Source: Asticcacaulis excentricus
GTDB lineage: Bacteria; Pseudomonadota; Alphaproteobacteria; Caulobacterales; Caulobacteraceae
Assembly: GCF_003966695.1 (NCBI RefSeq)
Contig: NZ_AP018827.1
Location: 1,178,001-1,242,000, forward strand
Length of the DNA stretch: 64,000 bases
Direction: 5' to 3'
Part shown: piece after piece, positions 46,463-52,960 of the stretch
Layout of the letters: each line of letters opens with the position of its first letter
Position numbering within the stretch: the first letter of the stretch is position 1
Program-made: the position numbers and the translations under genes
The notes under the pieces: model-generated
Databases searched by the model: none
Seen by the model: the letters and a program-made list of their open reading frames with translations, nothing else
What the model was told of the DNA's origin: nothing

Positions 46463-46891
46463 TCAGAGCCAGAAGATGACGGTAGCGGCGATAAGTATGG
46501 CAGAGAAGAAGGTGTGGGCACAGCGGTCGTATCGAGTGTGTACGCGCCGCCAGTCTTTGAGTTTGGCGAACATGTTTTCGACCTTATGGCGTTGCTTATA
46601 GAGTATTTTGTCATGCTCGATCTGGACTTTTCGATTACGCTTTGAAGGGATGCAGGGGTTTATTCCTTTATCTTTCAGAGCATCACGGAACCAGTTGGCG
46701 TCATATCCCCGATCACCCAGCAAAGTTTTTGCTTTGGGCAGTGTATCCAGCAGCAAGGCTGCGCCCTTGAAGTCGCTGACGTGTCCAGCGGTCAGCAACA
46801 GGCAGATAGGCCTGCCGTGCGGGTCGCTAACCGCATGAAGTTTGGAGTTCAGGCCACCTTTGGTGCGTCCGAGAAGGCGGGGAAATCCCCT
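46463..46891 (-). CDS. IS5-family transposase, OrfB (read by -1 frameshift)
   Basis: The second frame joins OrfA at the A7 run by a -1 shift and continues GRTKGGLNSKLHAV, then TLLGDRGYDANW with the second catalytic aspartate, and KVENMFAKLKDWRRVHTRYD with the glutamate of the DDE triad. The fused product would be about 250 residues, typical for IS427-like transposases. A stand-alone start for this part is not evident, so it is most likely made only as the fusion. Confidence 0.82.
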   Translation of the reverse strand, partial: RGFPRLLGRTKGGLNSKLHAVSDPHGRPICLLLTAGHVSDFKGAALLLDTLPKAKTLLGDRGYDANWFRDALKDKGINPCIPSKRNRKVQIEHDKILYKQRHKVENMFAKLKDWRRVHTRYDRCAHTFFSAILIAATVIFWL

Positions 46892-47217
46892 TTTTTTAGC
46901 AGGCTGGCTGCGGTGCGGTGGGCTTTGAGATGCGTGGCGTCGATAATCAGTTGCTCCGGATCACCGGCCTGCGAGGCCAGAGCGCTGAAAATCCGATTGA
47001 AAACGCCCATCCGGCTCCAGCGCATGAAGCGGTTATAAAGCGTCTTGTGCGGACCATAGCCCTTGGGGGCATCCTTCCACTGAAGACCATGTTTTATAAC
47101 GTAAATAATCCCGCTGACCACGCGCAGATCATCCACGCGAGGAACGCCATGCGACAACGGAAAATACCGGCGTATCCGGTTGAATTGCACATCAGACAGC
47201 AAAAACACATCAGCCAT
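46849..47217 (-). CDS. IS5-family transposase, OrfA
   Basis: A 122-residue first frame of the transposase with the DUF4096-type helix-turn-helix part (DVQFNRIRRYFP, YVIKHGLQWKDAPKGYGPHKTLYNRFMRW) and the first catalytic aspartate in LIIDATHLKAHR. It ends shortly after the A7 run. Continuation in the -1 frame adds the rest of the DDE domain. No inactivating change is visible. Confidence 0.85.
   Translation of the reverse strand: MADVFLLSDVQFNRIRRYFPLSHGVPRVDDLRVVSGIIYVIKHGLQWKDAPKGYGPHKTLYNRFMRWSRMGVFNRIFSALASQAGDPEQLIIDATHLKAHRTAASLLKKGDFPAFSDAPKVA
46879..46897 (-). other. Probable programmed frameshift site in the IS transposase
   Basis: On the coding strand a heptamer A-AAA-AAA (46897-46891) lies in the correct phase for a -1 shift (frame 0 reads CTA AAA AAA GGG), and is followed immediately by the small hairpin GGGGATTTCCCC (46890-46879). 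Transcript slippage at the A7 run would give the same product. Confidence 0.75.
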
Positions 47218-47324
47218 GATCCACCTCCTTCCAAAAGTGAATCACATCAACCCCCCCTTGGGAATCCCTCGCGTTAATTAATAGGGCCTGAGCCTAGATG
47301 ATTTTGAATGGAAACATCATCCCG

Positions 47325-48104
47325 CTAATCCACAACCCCGTTAAAGCGCCGCACCAGTTCGGCATCCAGCTTCGATACCGCGCATTTCTGCCCCACCTTA
47401 CGGCAGCGCGCCGGCAGGGCCGCAAACTGCCCCTGACAGGTCTTGAGTCGGGCCTGCCCCTTGTCCGTCAGGCTAAAGATACGCGCCCAGCGCTTGTCCT
47501 GCGGATGGCGCGGTGCCTGATTGGCCAGATAGTGCATCAGGGAGCACGGATCATAGTCGGTCTTTGCCCGTACCCCGACCTTGGGAAAGGCCAGCCGCAC
47601 ATCCCGACACACCTCGGTCAGGAAGGTACAACGCTGCAAGAGCGCGGTCAGAAACGGCTCAAAACGCAGATAGTCATCGCGGTCGGGTCGCTGATGCTCG
47701 TGCATCAGCCCCAATACATGGCCAAACTCGTGCAGGACGCTGCCGTAGGTGACGCCCGGCTCGATGGTTACCCGATTACCCGCAGGCAAGCGCCCTATCG
47801 TGCCAGTCGTAGCGGCCCCCCTGACAATGCTGACAGAGTCGAGCCGTTTAGCATCAGGCACAAAGCGCACGCCGCTGACGCGCGTCCATTCGGCCATGGC
47901 CTGACAGGCCTGTTTCGCCGGTCCAGCGCGCCATCGGCTCCATTCGCGGCAATCGGCCCCTTTGGCCCCTGCCTGTTGTAGCAATGCCGGTTCAAAATGA
48001 TAGGGCACAGCCCCGCCGGACCACGGACGCACCCCGTCCATGACAGCGGCCGCGTGCGCTGTCCCTGCCCAAAGCAGCCCCAGAGCCAAAACCCACACAC
48101 GCAT
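47325..48104 (-). CDS. Secreted astacin-like zinc metalloprotease
   Basis: A 259-residue exported protease. The signal peptide covers about 1-19. The zinc site HEFGHVLGLMH (125-135) extends to HEHQRPDRD, the astacin (M12A) signature, and SLMHY supplies the Met-turn. Six or more cysteines suggest disulfides in the periplasm or outside the cell. GGGGG precedes the ATG. It lies just after the insertion sequence. Compared with typical astacins it has a longer C-terminal tail (about 210-259) with four further cysteines of unknown role. Confidence 0.88.
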   Translation of the reverse strand: MRVWVLALGLLWAGTAHAAAVMDGVRPWSGGAVPYHFEPALLQQAGAKGADCREWSRWRAGPAKQACQAMAEWTRVSGVRFVPDAKRLDSVSIVRGAATTGTIGRLPAGNRVTIEPGVTYGSVLHEFGHVLGLMHEHQRPDRDDYLRFEPFLTALLQRCTFLTEVCRDVRLAFPKVGVRAKTDYDPCSLMHYLANQAPRHPQDKRWARIFSLTDKGQARLKTCQGQFAALPARCRKVGQKCAVSKLDAELVRRFNGVVD

Positions 48105-48239
48105 TTTTACCCCCTACAATTCCGTTTCCAAACCTATTGGCTAATATGGCTTTCCCATGGCAACTTCAGCATCAAGAGCCTCCGGCGGGCAGGGGCGCGG
48201 CCCCTGCACCCGGTTTAGGGGCGCGAAACGTCCCTCATA

Positions 48240-48310
48240 CCTCCCCAGCTTGCTGGGGAGGGGGACCGCACGAGACGCCAAAGGCGTTGAGATGCGGTGG
48301 TGGGGGGCTT
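48240..48310. repeat. CCTCCCC palindromic repeat, copy 3
   Basis: The hairpin CCTCCCCAG-CTTG-CTGGGGAGG (48240-48261) is followed by GGGACCG, ACGCC-AAA-GGCGT and GATGCGGTGGTGGGG, the same order as the left half of the element at 30375. The 322-base space from 48105 to 48426 holds this repeat and no gene. Confidence 0.82.
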
Positions 48311-48426
48311 CCTTAACCTCAACACCACGACATTCTGACAAGCAGGTAACGCACCTCGCCCCTGCGCTGCGGGCAAAATGCCCCCAATCTATCCCCGCCA
48401 TAAAAAGCGCGGTTACCCTTTGGGGC

Positions 48427-49209
48427 ATGACCGAGACGACGGACATGGCTGGCTCTCTGACCCCCGAACAGCGGCGCGAACACTTGCGCGCCTATGCGGA
48501 CCGGATGCTGCTGGCCTTAAGCGCGATGGACGCGCCTGAAACGCCGGACGCGGTCACCAAGGGCATCCGCACAGCGCTGATGATCGAGCGCCTCTATGCC
48601 CGCTGCGACGCCTCTCAGGCACAGGCGCACAAACACGCCATCGCCGCCATCGAGGATCAGGTGAAGCTGAAAAACAAACTCGAATGGTCTGGAGACTGGC
48701 TCGACAAGGCGCCGGACGTGCCCTTCATCACACTCAAACCCGATGCGCTCAAAGGGATGCAGTGGCCGCACCCGCCGCGCGATCACATGGCTGAACTCAG
48801 CGCGCGGATCGAACAAATGCGGGTCAATGCCCGCGCCTACAAACAAGCGCGGTCACAACCGGCACCACAGCCTGAAACCAAACCTGTCGCACCGGTCGAG
48901 GTTACACCCGCTCCTCAGCCGAAATCTGAACCTGCTGCCCCGTCGCGGCCCCTGACGCCGCCGGAAATGGCTCTGCGGGAGCGCGTGCAGAACACCGTGG
49001 CTATCCCCCGGCCGCAGGGCACGCCGTTAACGCAGCACGATTACGGCCTGATCCGCGATGAGGATGTGGAGGTCCTGCACGGCGACCGCCTCCCCCGCCT
49101 GTATGAAATGGGCGAAACGCGCGACACGCTGCTGAAAGCGCTCAAAGCCTATAGCCGCGAAGACCTCAATCTGTTGTGGCCCGACCTGTTCCCGCTGGAT
49201 ACGGGGTGA
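48427..49209 (+). CDS. Uncharacterised protein with proline-rich linker
   Basis: A 260-residue soluble protein in two parts: a helical N-terminal domain (1-140, containing LMIERLYARCDASQAQAHKHA) and a C-terminal domain (about 175-260), joined by a linker rich in Pro, Ala and charged residues. I do not recognise a family. The frame is open upstream to 48157 through the repeat, but GGGGC just before the ATG at 48427 and the position of the repeat support the shorter form. No signal peptide. Confidence 0.65.
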   Translation: MTETTDMAGSLTPEQRREHLRAYADRMLLALSAMDAPETPDAVTKGIRTALMIERLYARCDASQAQAHKHAIAAIEDQVKLKNKLEWSGDWLDKAPDVPFITLKPDALKGMQWPHPPRDHMAELSARIEQMRVNARAYKQARSQPAPQPETKPVAPVEVTPAPQPKSEPAAPSRPLTPPEMALRERVQNTVAIPRPQGTPLTQHDYGLIRDEDVEVLHGDRLPRLYEMGETRDTLLKALKAYSREDLNLLWPDLFPLDTG

Positions 49210-49213
49210 AGGA

Positions 49214-49567
49214 AGCACCACGAACGGCACGAACTCCACGAACCTCTTTGCGTTGAAACGCCCGGCCCGCAGGGCCCTTACCTTCGTGCGGCCTGCACGA
49301 GTGAGGGGCGCTGCGCGCCGAAGGGATTTGAACCACAGATTTCACAGATGGCACAGATTGGCGCTACGCGCCTATGCGTGACACAGGCACGGATAATCTG
49401 TGTAATCTGTGTAATCTGTGGTTTCTAAAAAATCTCGCGCGCCACAACTCAGCCTCGATATGTTAGGCGCAGGCCTGTGCCACAGGCTCCCGTTCGTGCT
49501 TTTTGTGTTTTTAGTGGCTAAACCTTTTTAGCCTCACATCCGGGGTCCGGGGTCAACTGACCCCGGA
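49214..49567. repeat. Nested repeats: CACGAA arms around an ACCACAGAT element
   Basis: The gap of 454 bases after the previous gene holds no gene. Outer arms are CACCACGAACGGCACGAA near 49217 and TTCGTGCTTTTTGTGTTTTT near 49493, a degenerate version of the repeat at 22349. Nested inside, AACCACAGATTTCACAGAT at 49331 and a triple AATCTGTGT array at 49395-49424 form the same element as at 19293, again with a GGCGC-TAC-GCGCC centre (49360-49372). The palindrome TCCGGGGTCA-AC-TGACCCCGGA (49546-49567) follows. Confidence 0.8.
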
Positions 49568-49663
49568 TTCTTATGCTTGCCTAAAATCAGTCCCGCCCAT
49601 CTTCCCTGCGCCGCAATTCCGGGATTACACTCAGCGGTAAAATGGCTCTGTCAAAGGTATCCC

Positions 49664-50167
49664 ATGCGCGCCCTACTTCTTTCCGCCGCCCTGTTGCTGA
49701 CCGCCGCTCCGGTATGGGCCGAAGAGGCCAAACCGGCCTGCCCGCCGGAGCCGGTCCTGACCGGGCCCTTCACCCACTGGATGCACGCCACCCCGGTCAA
49801 GGCCACGGCGGAGGCCAGCGGTGCCCCGGCTTTGAGCCTGGGCAAGCCGGTCAAGGTGACCCTGCTTGAGGCGACCCGCGTCACCTATAAACGTGCCCGC
49901 GCCACGCCGCCGACCACCTCGACCTTTAGCGGCACGCTGAGCCTCAGCGTAACCGAGGCCGGCACCTATGGCATTGCCGCCGGGGCTGGGCTGTGGATCG
50001 ACGTGGTGAAGGATGGTGAAGCGCTGAAATCGAGCAAGCACGGGCACGGGCCGGACTGTTCCGGCATCCGTAAGATCGTCGATTTCGACCTGCAACCCGG
50101 CACCTATGAGGTGCGGTTGATCGACAACAAGACCGCCGATGTGACGGTCATGGTCCTGAAACGCTGA
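49664..50167 (+). CDS. Uncharacterised periplasmic protein
   Basis: A 167-residue exported protein with a clear signal peptide (MRALLLSAALLLTAAPVWA). The mature part is rich in beta strands (TYGIAAGAGLWIDVV, FDLQPGTYEVRLIDNK) and has two cysteines, at CPPEP and PDCSG, that could pair. It resembles a small beta-sandwich. No known family recognised. AAAGG precedes the ATG. Confidence 0.7.
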   Translation: MRALLLSAALLLTAAPVWAEEAKPACPPEPVLTGPFTHWMHATPVKATAEASGAPALSLGKPVKVTLLEATRVTYKRARATPPTTSTFSGTLSLSVTEAGTYGIAAGAGLWIDVVKDGEALKSSKHGHGPDCSGIRKIVDFDLQPGTYEVRLIDNKTADVTVMVLKR

Positions 50168-50394
50168 CGGCAAGGCCATTGAAATTTAGATTTAACCACG
50201 GATAAAATCTTGGCATATCAACGTATTGAGGCGTTTGAAACCTGAGCTGACATAACAGCGCCTTCCCTTGCGGTAAGGGAAAATACTTTCCGTTCACGTC
50301 AATTTTATGCTGGCGAAACGCATATTCCGGGATATGCTGACTCATAAGGCGTCACCATAGACGTCATGAGGCACAGGGTATCCGGAGACGTTCC

Positions 50395-52206
50395 ATGAAC
50401 CTGATCGACAGGGCCAGGCGCGAATTCATTTTCATCAAGCGGTTGCTGCGGCTGCTGCGCCATATCCGCGAGGTGGATTCAAACTCGCCTGTGCTGGTGT
50501 GCGACGATGTCGAAGCCTCGGTAGATCGCCATTCGGCGCGCATTGCCCTGCTGTTCGAGGACAAGAGCCTCACCTATTCAGAGATGGACGTGCTGGCCAA
50601 CCGCGTGGCCAACTGGGGTTTGTCGCGCGGCCTGAAACCCGGCGACACGGTGGCGGTCTTCCTGCCCAATCGCCTCGAATACATCCCTATCTGGTACGGG
50701 CTGAGCAAGATCGGCGTGATCAGCGCCCTGATCAACAACGCCCTGACCGGTCAGGGTCTGGCCCACTGCATCAACATCTCGACCGCCAGCCTGACGATTG
50801 TCGATCCCACCACCCTGCCCGCCTTTGCCGAAATCGAAGCCAGCCTGAGCCGCCATCAGGAGGTGTTTGTGCTCGATCTGGCGCAGGGTGACGAAACCTC
50901 GCATCACCATTCGCTGACCCAGGCGCTCAAAGGGGTCAGCACGGTGCGCCCCGACCGCAAAATCCGGCAGGGCATGGTGGCGCGTGACCCGGCGCTCTAT
51001 ATCTACACCTCCGGGACCACCGGCCTGCCCAAGGCGGCCAAGATCACCCATGCGCGCGCTCAGCTCTACATGAAGGCGTTCCGCGGCGTGTCGCACATGA
51101 GCGAGGAAGACCGCCTGTATAACGCCCTGCCGCTGTACCATTCGACCGGCGGCCTGTGCGGTGTCGGCGCGGCGCTGCTCAATGGCGGCTCCATGGTCAT
51201 CAAGCGCAAGTTCTCGGCCTCGGCCTTCTGGCCTGATGTGCGCAGCCTCAACTGCACCCATATCGTCTATATTGGGGAACTGTGCCGTTACCTCGTCAAC
51301 GCGCCAGTGGCGGCCAATCCGGACGATGAGACCAAGCACCGGCTGAAGGTCGCCTTCGGCAACGGTATGCGGCCGGAGGTGTGGAGCGAATTCAAGTCGC
51401 GCTTCAAGGTGCCGGTGATCATCGAATTCTACGGCTCGACCGAAGGCAATGTGTCGCTGTTTAATTTTGATGGTCAGGCCGGTGCCATTGGCCGCGCACC
51501 GGCTTATCTGCGCAACGCCTTCAACATCCGGCTGGTGCAGTTCGATGTCGAAAGCGAAACCCCGGTGCGCGGGCCGAACGGTCTGTGTATCGAGTGCAAG
51601 CCCGGCGAGGTCGGCGAAGCCATCGGCGCCATCGGCACCGATGCCCGCCACTTCTACACCGGCTATGCTGACAAGGCCGCGTCGGAAAAGAAGGTGATGC
51701 GCGACGTCTTCAAAAAGGGCGACGCCTGGTTCCGTTCCGGTGACCTGATGAAGATGGACCGGGACGGCTATATCTATTTCGTGGACCGTATCGGCGACAC
51801 CTTCCGCTTCAAGGGCGAGAACGTTTCGACCTCAGAGGTGGGCGAATGCTGCGCCCGCGCCGAAGGCGTTGATGAGGCGATTGTCTATGGCGTGCCGGTG
51901 CCGCACTATGACGGCAAGGCGGGGATGGTGGCGCTGATCACCGGTGAAGGCTTCTCGATCGAAGCCTTTGCACAGCATGTAAACAGCCACCTGCCCGTCT
52001 ATGCCCGGCCGCGCTTTGTGCGCTTGCTGCAAAATGCCGAGACGACCGGCACCTTCAAATACAAGAAGATGGACCTTGTTCTGGCGGGTTTTGATCCGGC
52101 AAAAGTCAGCGATCCGCTCTATGTGATGAAGATGGACGACAGCGGCTATAAGCCTCTGACGGCGGAGTGCCTGAGCCTGATCGAGAGCGGTCAGTACCGC
52201 ATGTAG
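50395..52206 (+). CDS. Long-chain acyl-CoA synthetase, FATP/VLACS type
   Basis: A 603-residue AMP-forming ligase that activates fatty acids with CoA. The phosphate-binding loop YTSGTTGLPKAAKITHAR lies near residue 205, then FYGSTEGN, the hinge region WFRSGDLMKMDRDGYIYFVDRIGD and the catalytic lysine region TGTFKYKKMDL near the end. The motif spacing fits the fatty acid transport protein/very-long-chain acyl-CoA synthetase branch rather than FadD. Substrate chain length is not readable. GGAGA precedes the ATG. It abuts a small membrane-protein gene on the other strand. Confidence 0.9.
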   Translation: MNLIDRARREFIFIKRLLRLLRHIREVDSNSPVLVCDDVEASVDRHSARIALLFEDKSLTYSEMDVLANRVANWGLSRGLKPGDTVAVFLPNRLEYIPIWYGLSKIGVISALINNALTGQGLAHCINISTASLTIVDPTTLPAFAEIEASLSRHQEVFVLDLAQGDETSHHHSLTQALKGVSTVRPDRKIRQGMVARDPALYIYTSGTTGLPKAAKITHARAQLYMKAFRGVSHMSEEDRLYNALPLYHSTGGLCGVGAALLNGGSMVIKRKFSASAFWPDVRSLNCTHIVYIGELCRYLVNAPVAANPDDETKHRLKVAFGNGMRPEVWSEFKSRFKVPVIIEFYGSTEGNVSLFNFDGQAGAIGRAPAYLRNAFNIRLVQFDVESETPVRGPNGLCIECKPGEVGEAIGAIGTDARHFYTGYADKAASEKKVMRDVFKKGDAWFRSGDLMKMDRDGYIYFVDRIGDTFRFKGENVSTSEVGECCARAEGVDEAIVYGVPVPHYDGKAGMVALITGEGFSIEAFAQHVNSHLPVYARPRFVRLLQNAETTGTFKYKKMDLVLAGFDPAKVSDPLYVMKMDDSGYKPLTAECLSLIESGQYRM

Positions 52207-52458
52207 TCACAGCGTCATAAGCGCGATGCTGAGCGTCTTAATAAGCAAGGGAATGCCGACCAGAAGAGTCCCGGCGCGCGTTGCGGCCGTGATCCAGAAA
52301 TCACGGAAGTCTTCCTTGCGATCCAGTGGTGGCTCCTGATTGAAGATCGGCACAAAGCCCAGCCCGTTCATCTCCCCGTCACGCAGACCACGATAGAGCT
52401 GAAAAGCGCAATAGCAGAGGCCCGGCGTGGCCACACATATCACAACCCAATAGATCAT
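52207..52458 (-). CDS. Small two-helix membrane protein
   Basis: An 83-residue protein with two hydrophobic helices (about 1-22 and 58-80) separated by a polar segment. I recognise no family. GGGAGGGG lies close before the ATG at 52458; four codons upstream belong to the same frame but lack a site. Its stop codon abuts the stop of the acyl-CoA synthetase gene. Confidence 0.65.
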   Translation of the reverse strand: MIYWVVICVATPGLCYCAFQLYRGLRDGEMNGLGFVPIFNQEPPLDRKEDFRDFWITAATRAGTLLVGIPLLIKTLSIALMTL

Positions 52459-52473
52459 TGCCCCTCCCACACA

Positions 52474-52507
52474 AAACCGCGCCGCTTCACTTGAAACGGC
52501 GCGGTTT
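52474..52507 (-). terminator. Hairpin terminator after the DUF883 gene
   Basis: AAACCGCGCCG pairs perfectly with CGGCGCGGTTT (11 bp). On the minus strand it follows the DUF883 stop by 19 bases and ends in TTTTG. The T run is short but the stem is strong. Confidence 0.7.
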
Positions 52508-52526
52508 GTTTATGTCTGTAACCGTC

Positions 52527-52811
52527 TTAGTCGCGGCGCGACAACAGCAGGCCGATGACCACACCGGCGGCGGCGGCAATGGCCACCGAGGTGCCGGGGT
52601 GACGGCGAATCTGACGGCGCACGACCTTGGTCTTGTCTTCGGCCTCGTCGCGGGCTTCTTCGAGAATGACCTGAAGGCGGTCGATGCTGCCATTGATCTT
52701 GTCGCGGGTGTCCTGCGACACCTTCAGCTTGTCTTCGAGGTACTCCAGCGCGTCGGTGATCGAGCGCGTGGTCTTTTCGGCAATAGCTTCGGCAGGGGCT
52801 TTGTCGGCCAT
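52527..52811 (-). CDS. DUF883 family membrane-anchored protein (ElaB/YqjD-like)
   Basis: A 94-residue protein with a long amphipathic helical N-terminal part (about 14-70) and one C-terminal membrane helix (VAIAAAAGVVIGLLL) ending RRD. This is the layout of ElaB/YqjD proteins, which bind ribosomes at the inner membrane in stationary-phase E. coli. AAAGGAGA precedes the ATG. Confidence 0.85.
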   Translation of the reverse strand: MADKAPAEAIAEKTTRSITDALEYLEDKLKVSQDTRDKINGSIDRLQVILEEARDEAEDKTKVVRRQIRRHPGTSVAIAAAAGVVIGLLLSRRD

Positions 52812-52900
52812 GAGCGGTCTCCTTTGGCTGGACTATAGATATAGGCGTTCTGTCGGAATATTGCATCCCACAAGAGGGTGAAAATACGGCAACAGGGTGC

Positions 52901-52934
52901 CAAAAAATAAGGCCCCGGCGGTCACCGGGGCCTT
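52901..52934 (-). terminator. Rho-independent terminator of the TonB receptor gene
   Basis: On the minus strand AAGGCCCCGG pairs with CCGGGGCCTT around a 6-base loop, followed by ATTTTTT. It lies 27 bases after the receptor stop codon. Confidence 0.88.
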
Positions 52935-52960
52935 TGTCTCTGCTGATCTGTAAATCAGGA

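Larger units (their letters stand above)
46447..47293 (-). mobile_element. IS5-family insertion sequence (IS427-like)
   Basis: An 847-bp element flanked by CTAG on both sides (46443-46446 and 47294-47297), consistent with a target duplication. The ends are imperfect inverted repeats: GGCTCAAGACTCATTGAT at the left, GGCTCAGGCCCTATTAAT (reverse complement) at the right. It encodes a transposase split over two frames. The flanks, AAATGGCGTTTCCACC on one side and AATGGAAACATCAT on the other, look like two arms of a palindromic repeat into which the element jumped. Confidence 0.8.

Noticed and set aside
50263-50281. Hairpin TTCCCTT-GCGGT-AAGGGAA as a terminator of the periplasmic protein gene
   Set aside because: It has no T run in either direction and lies about 100 bases after the stop codon.
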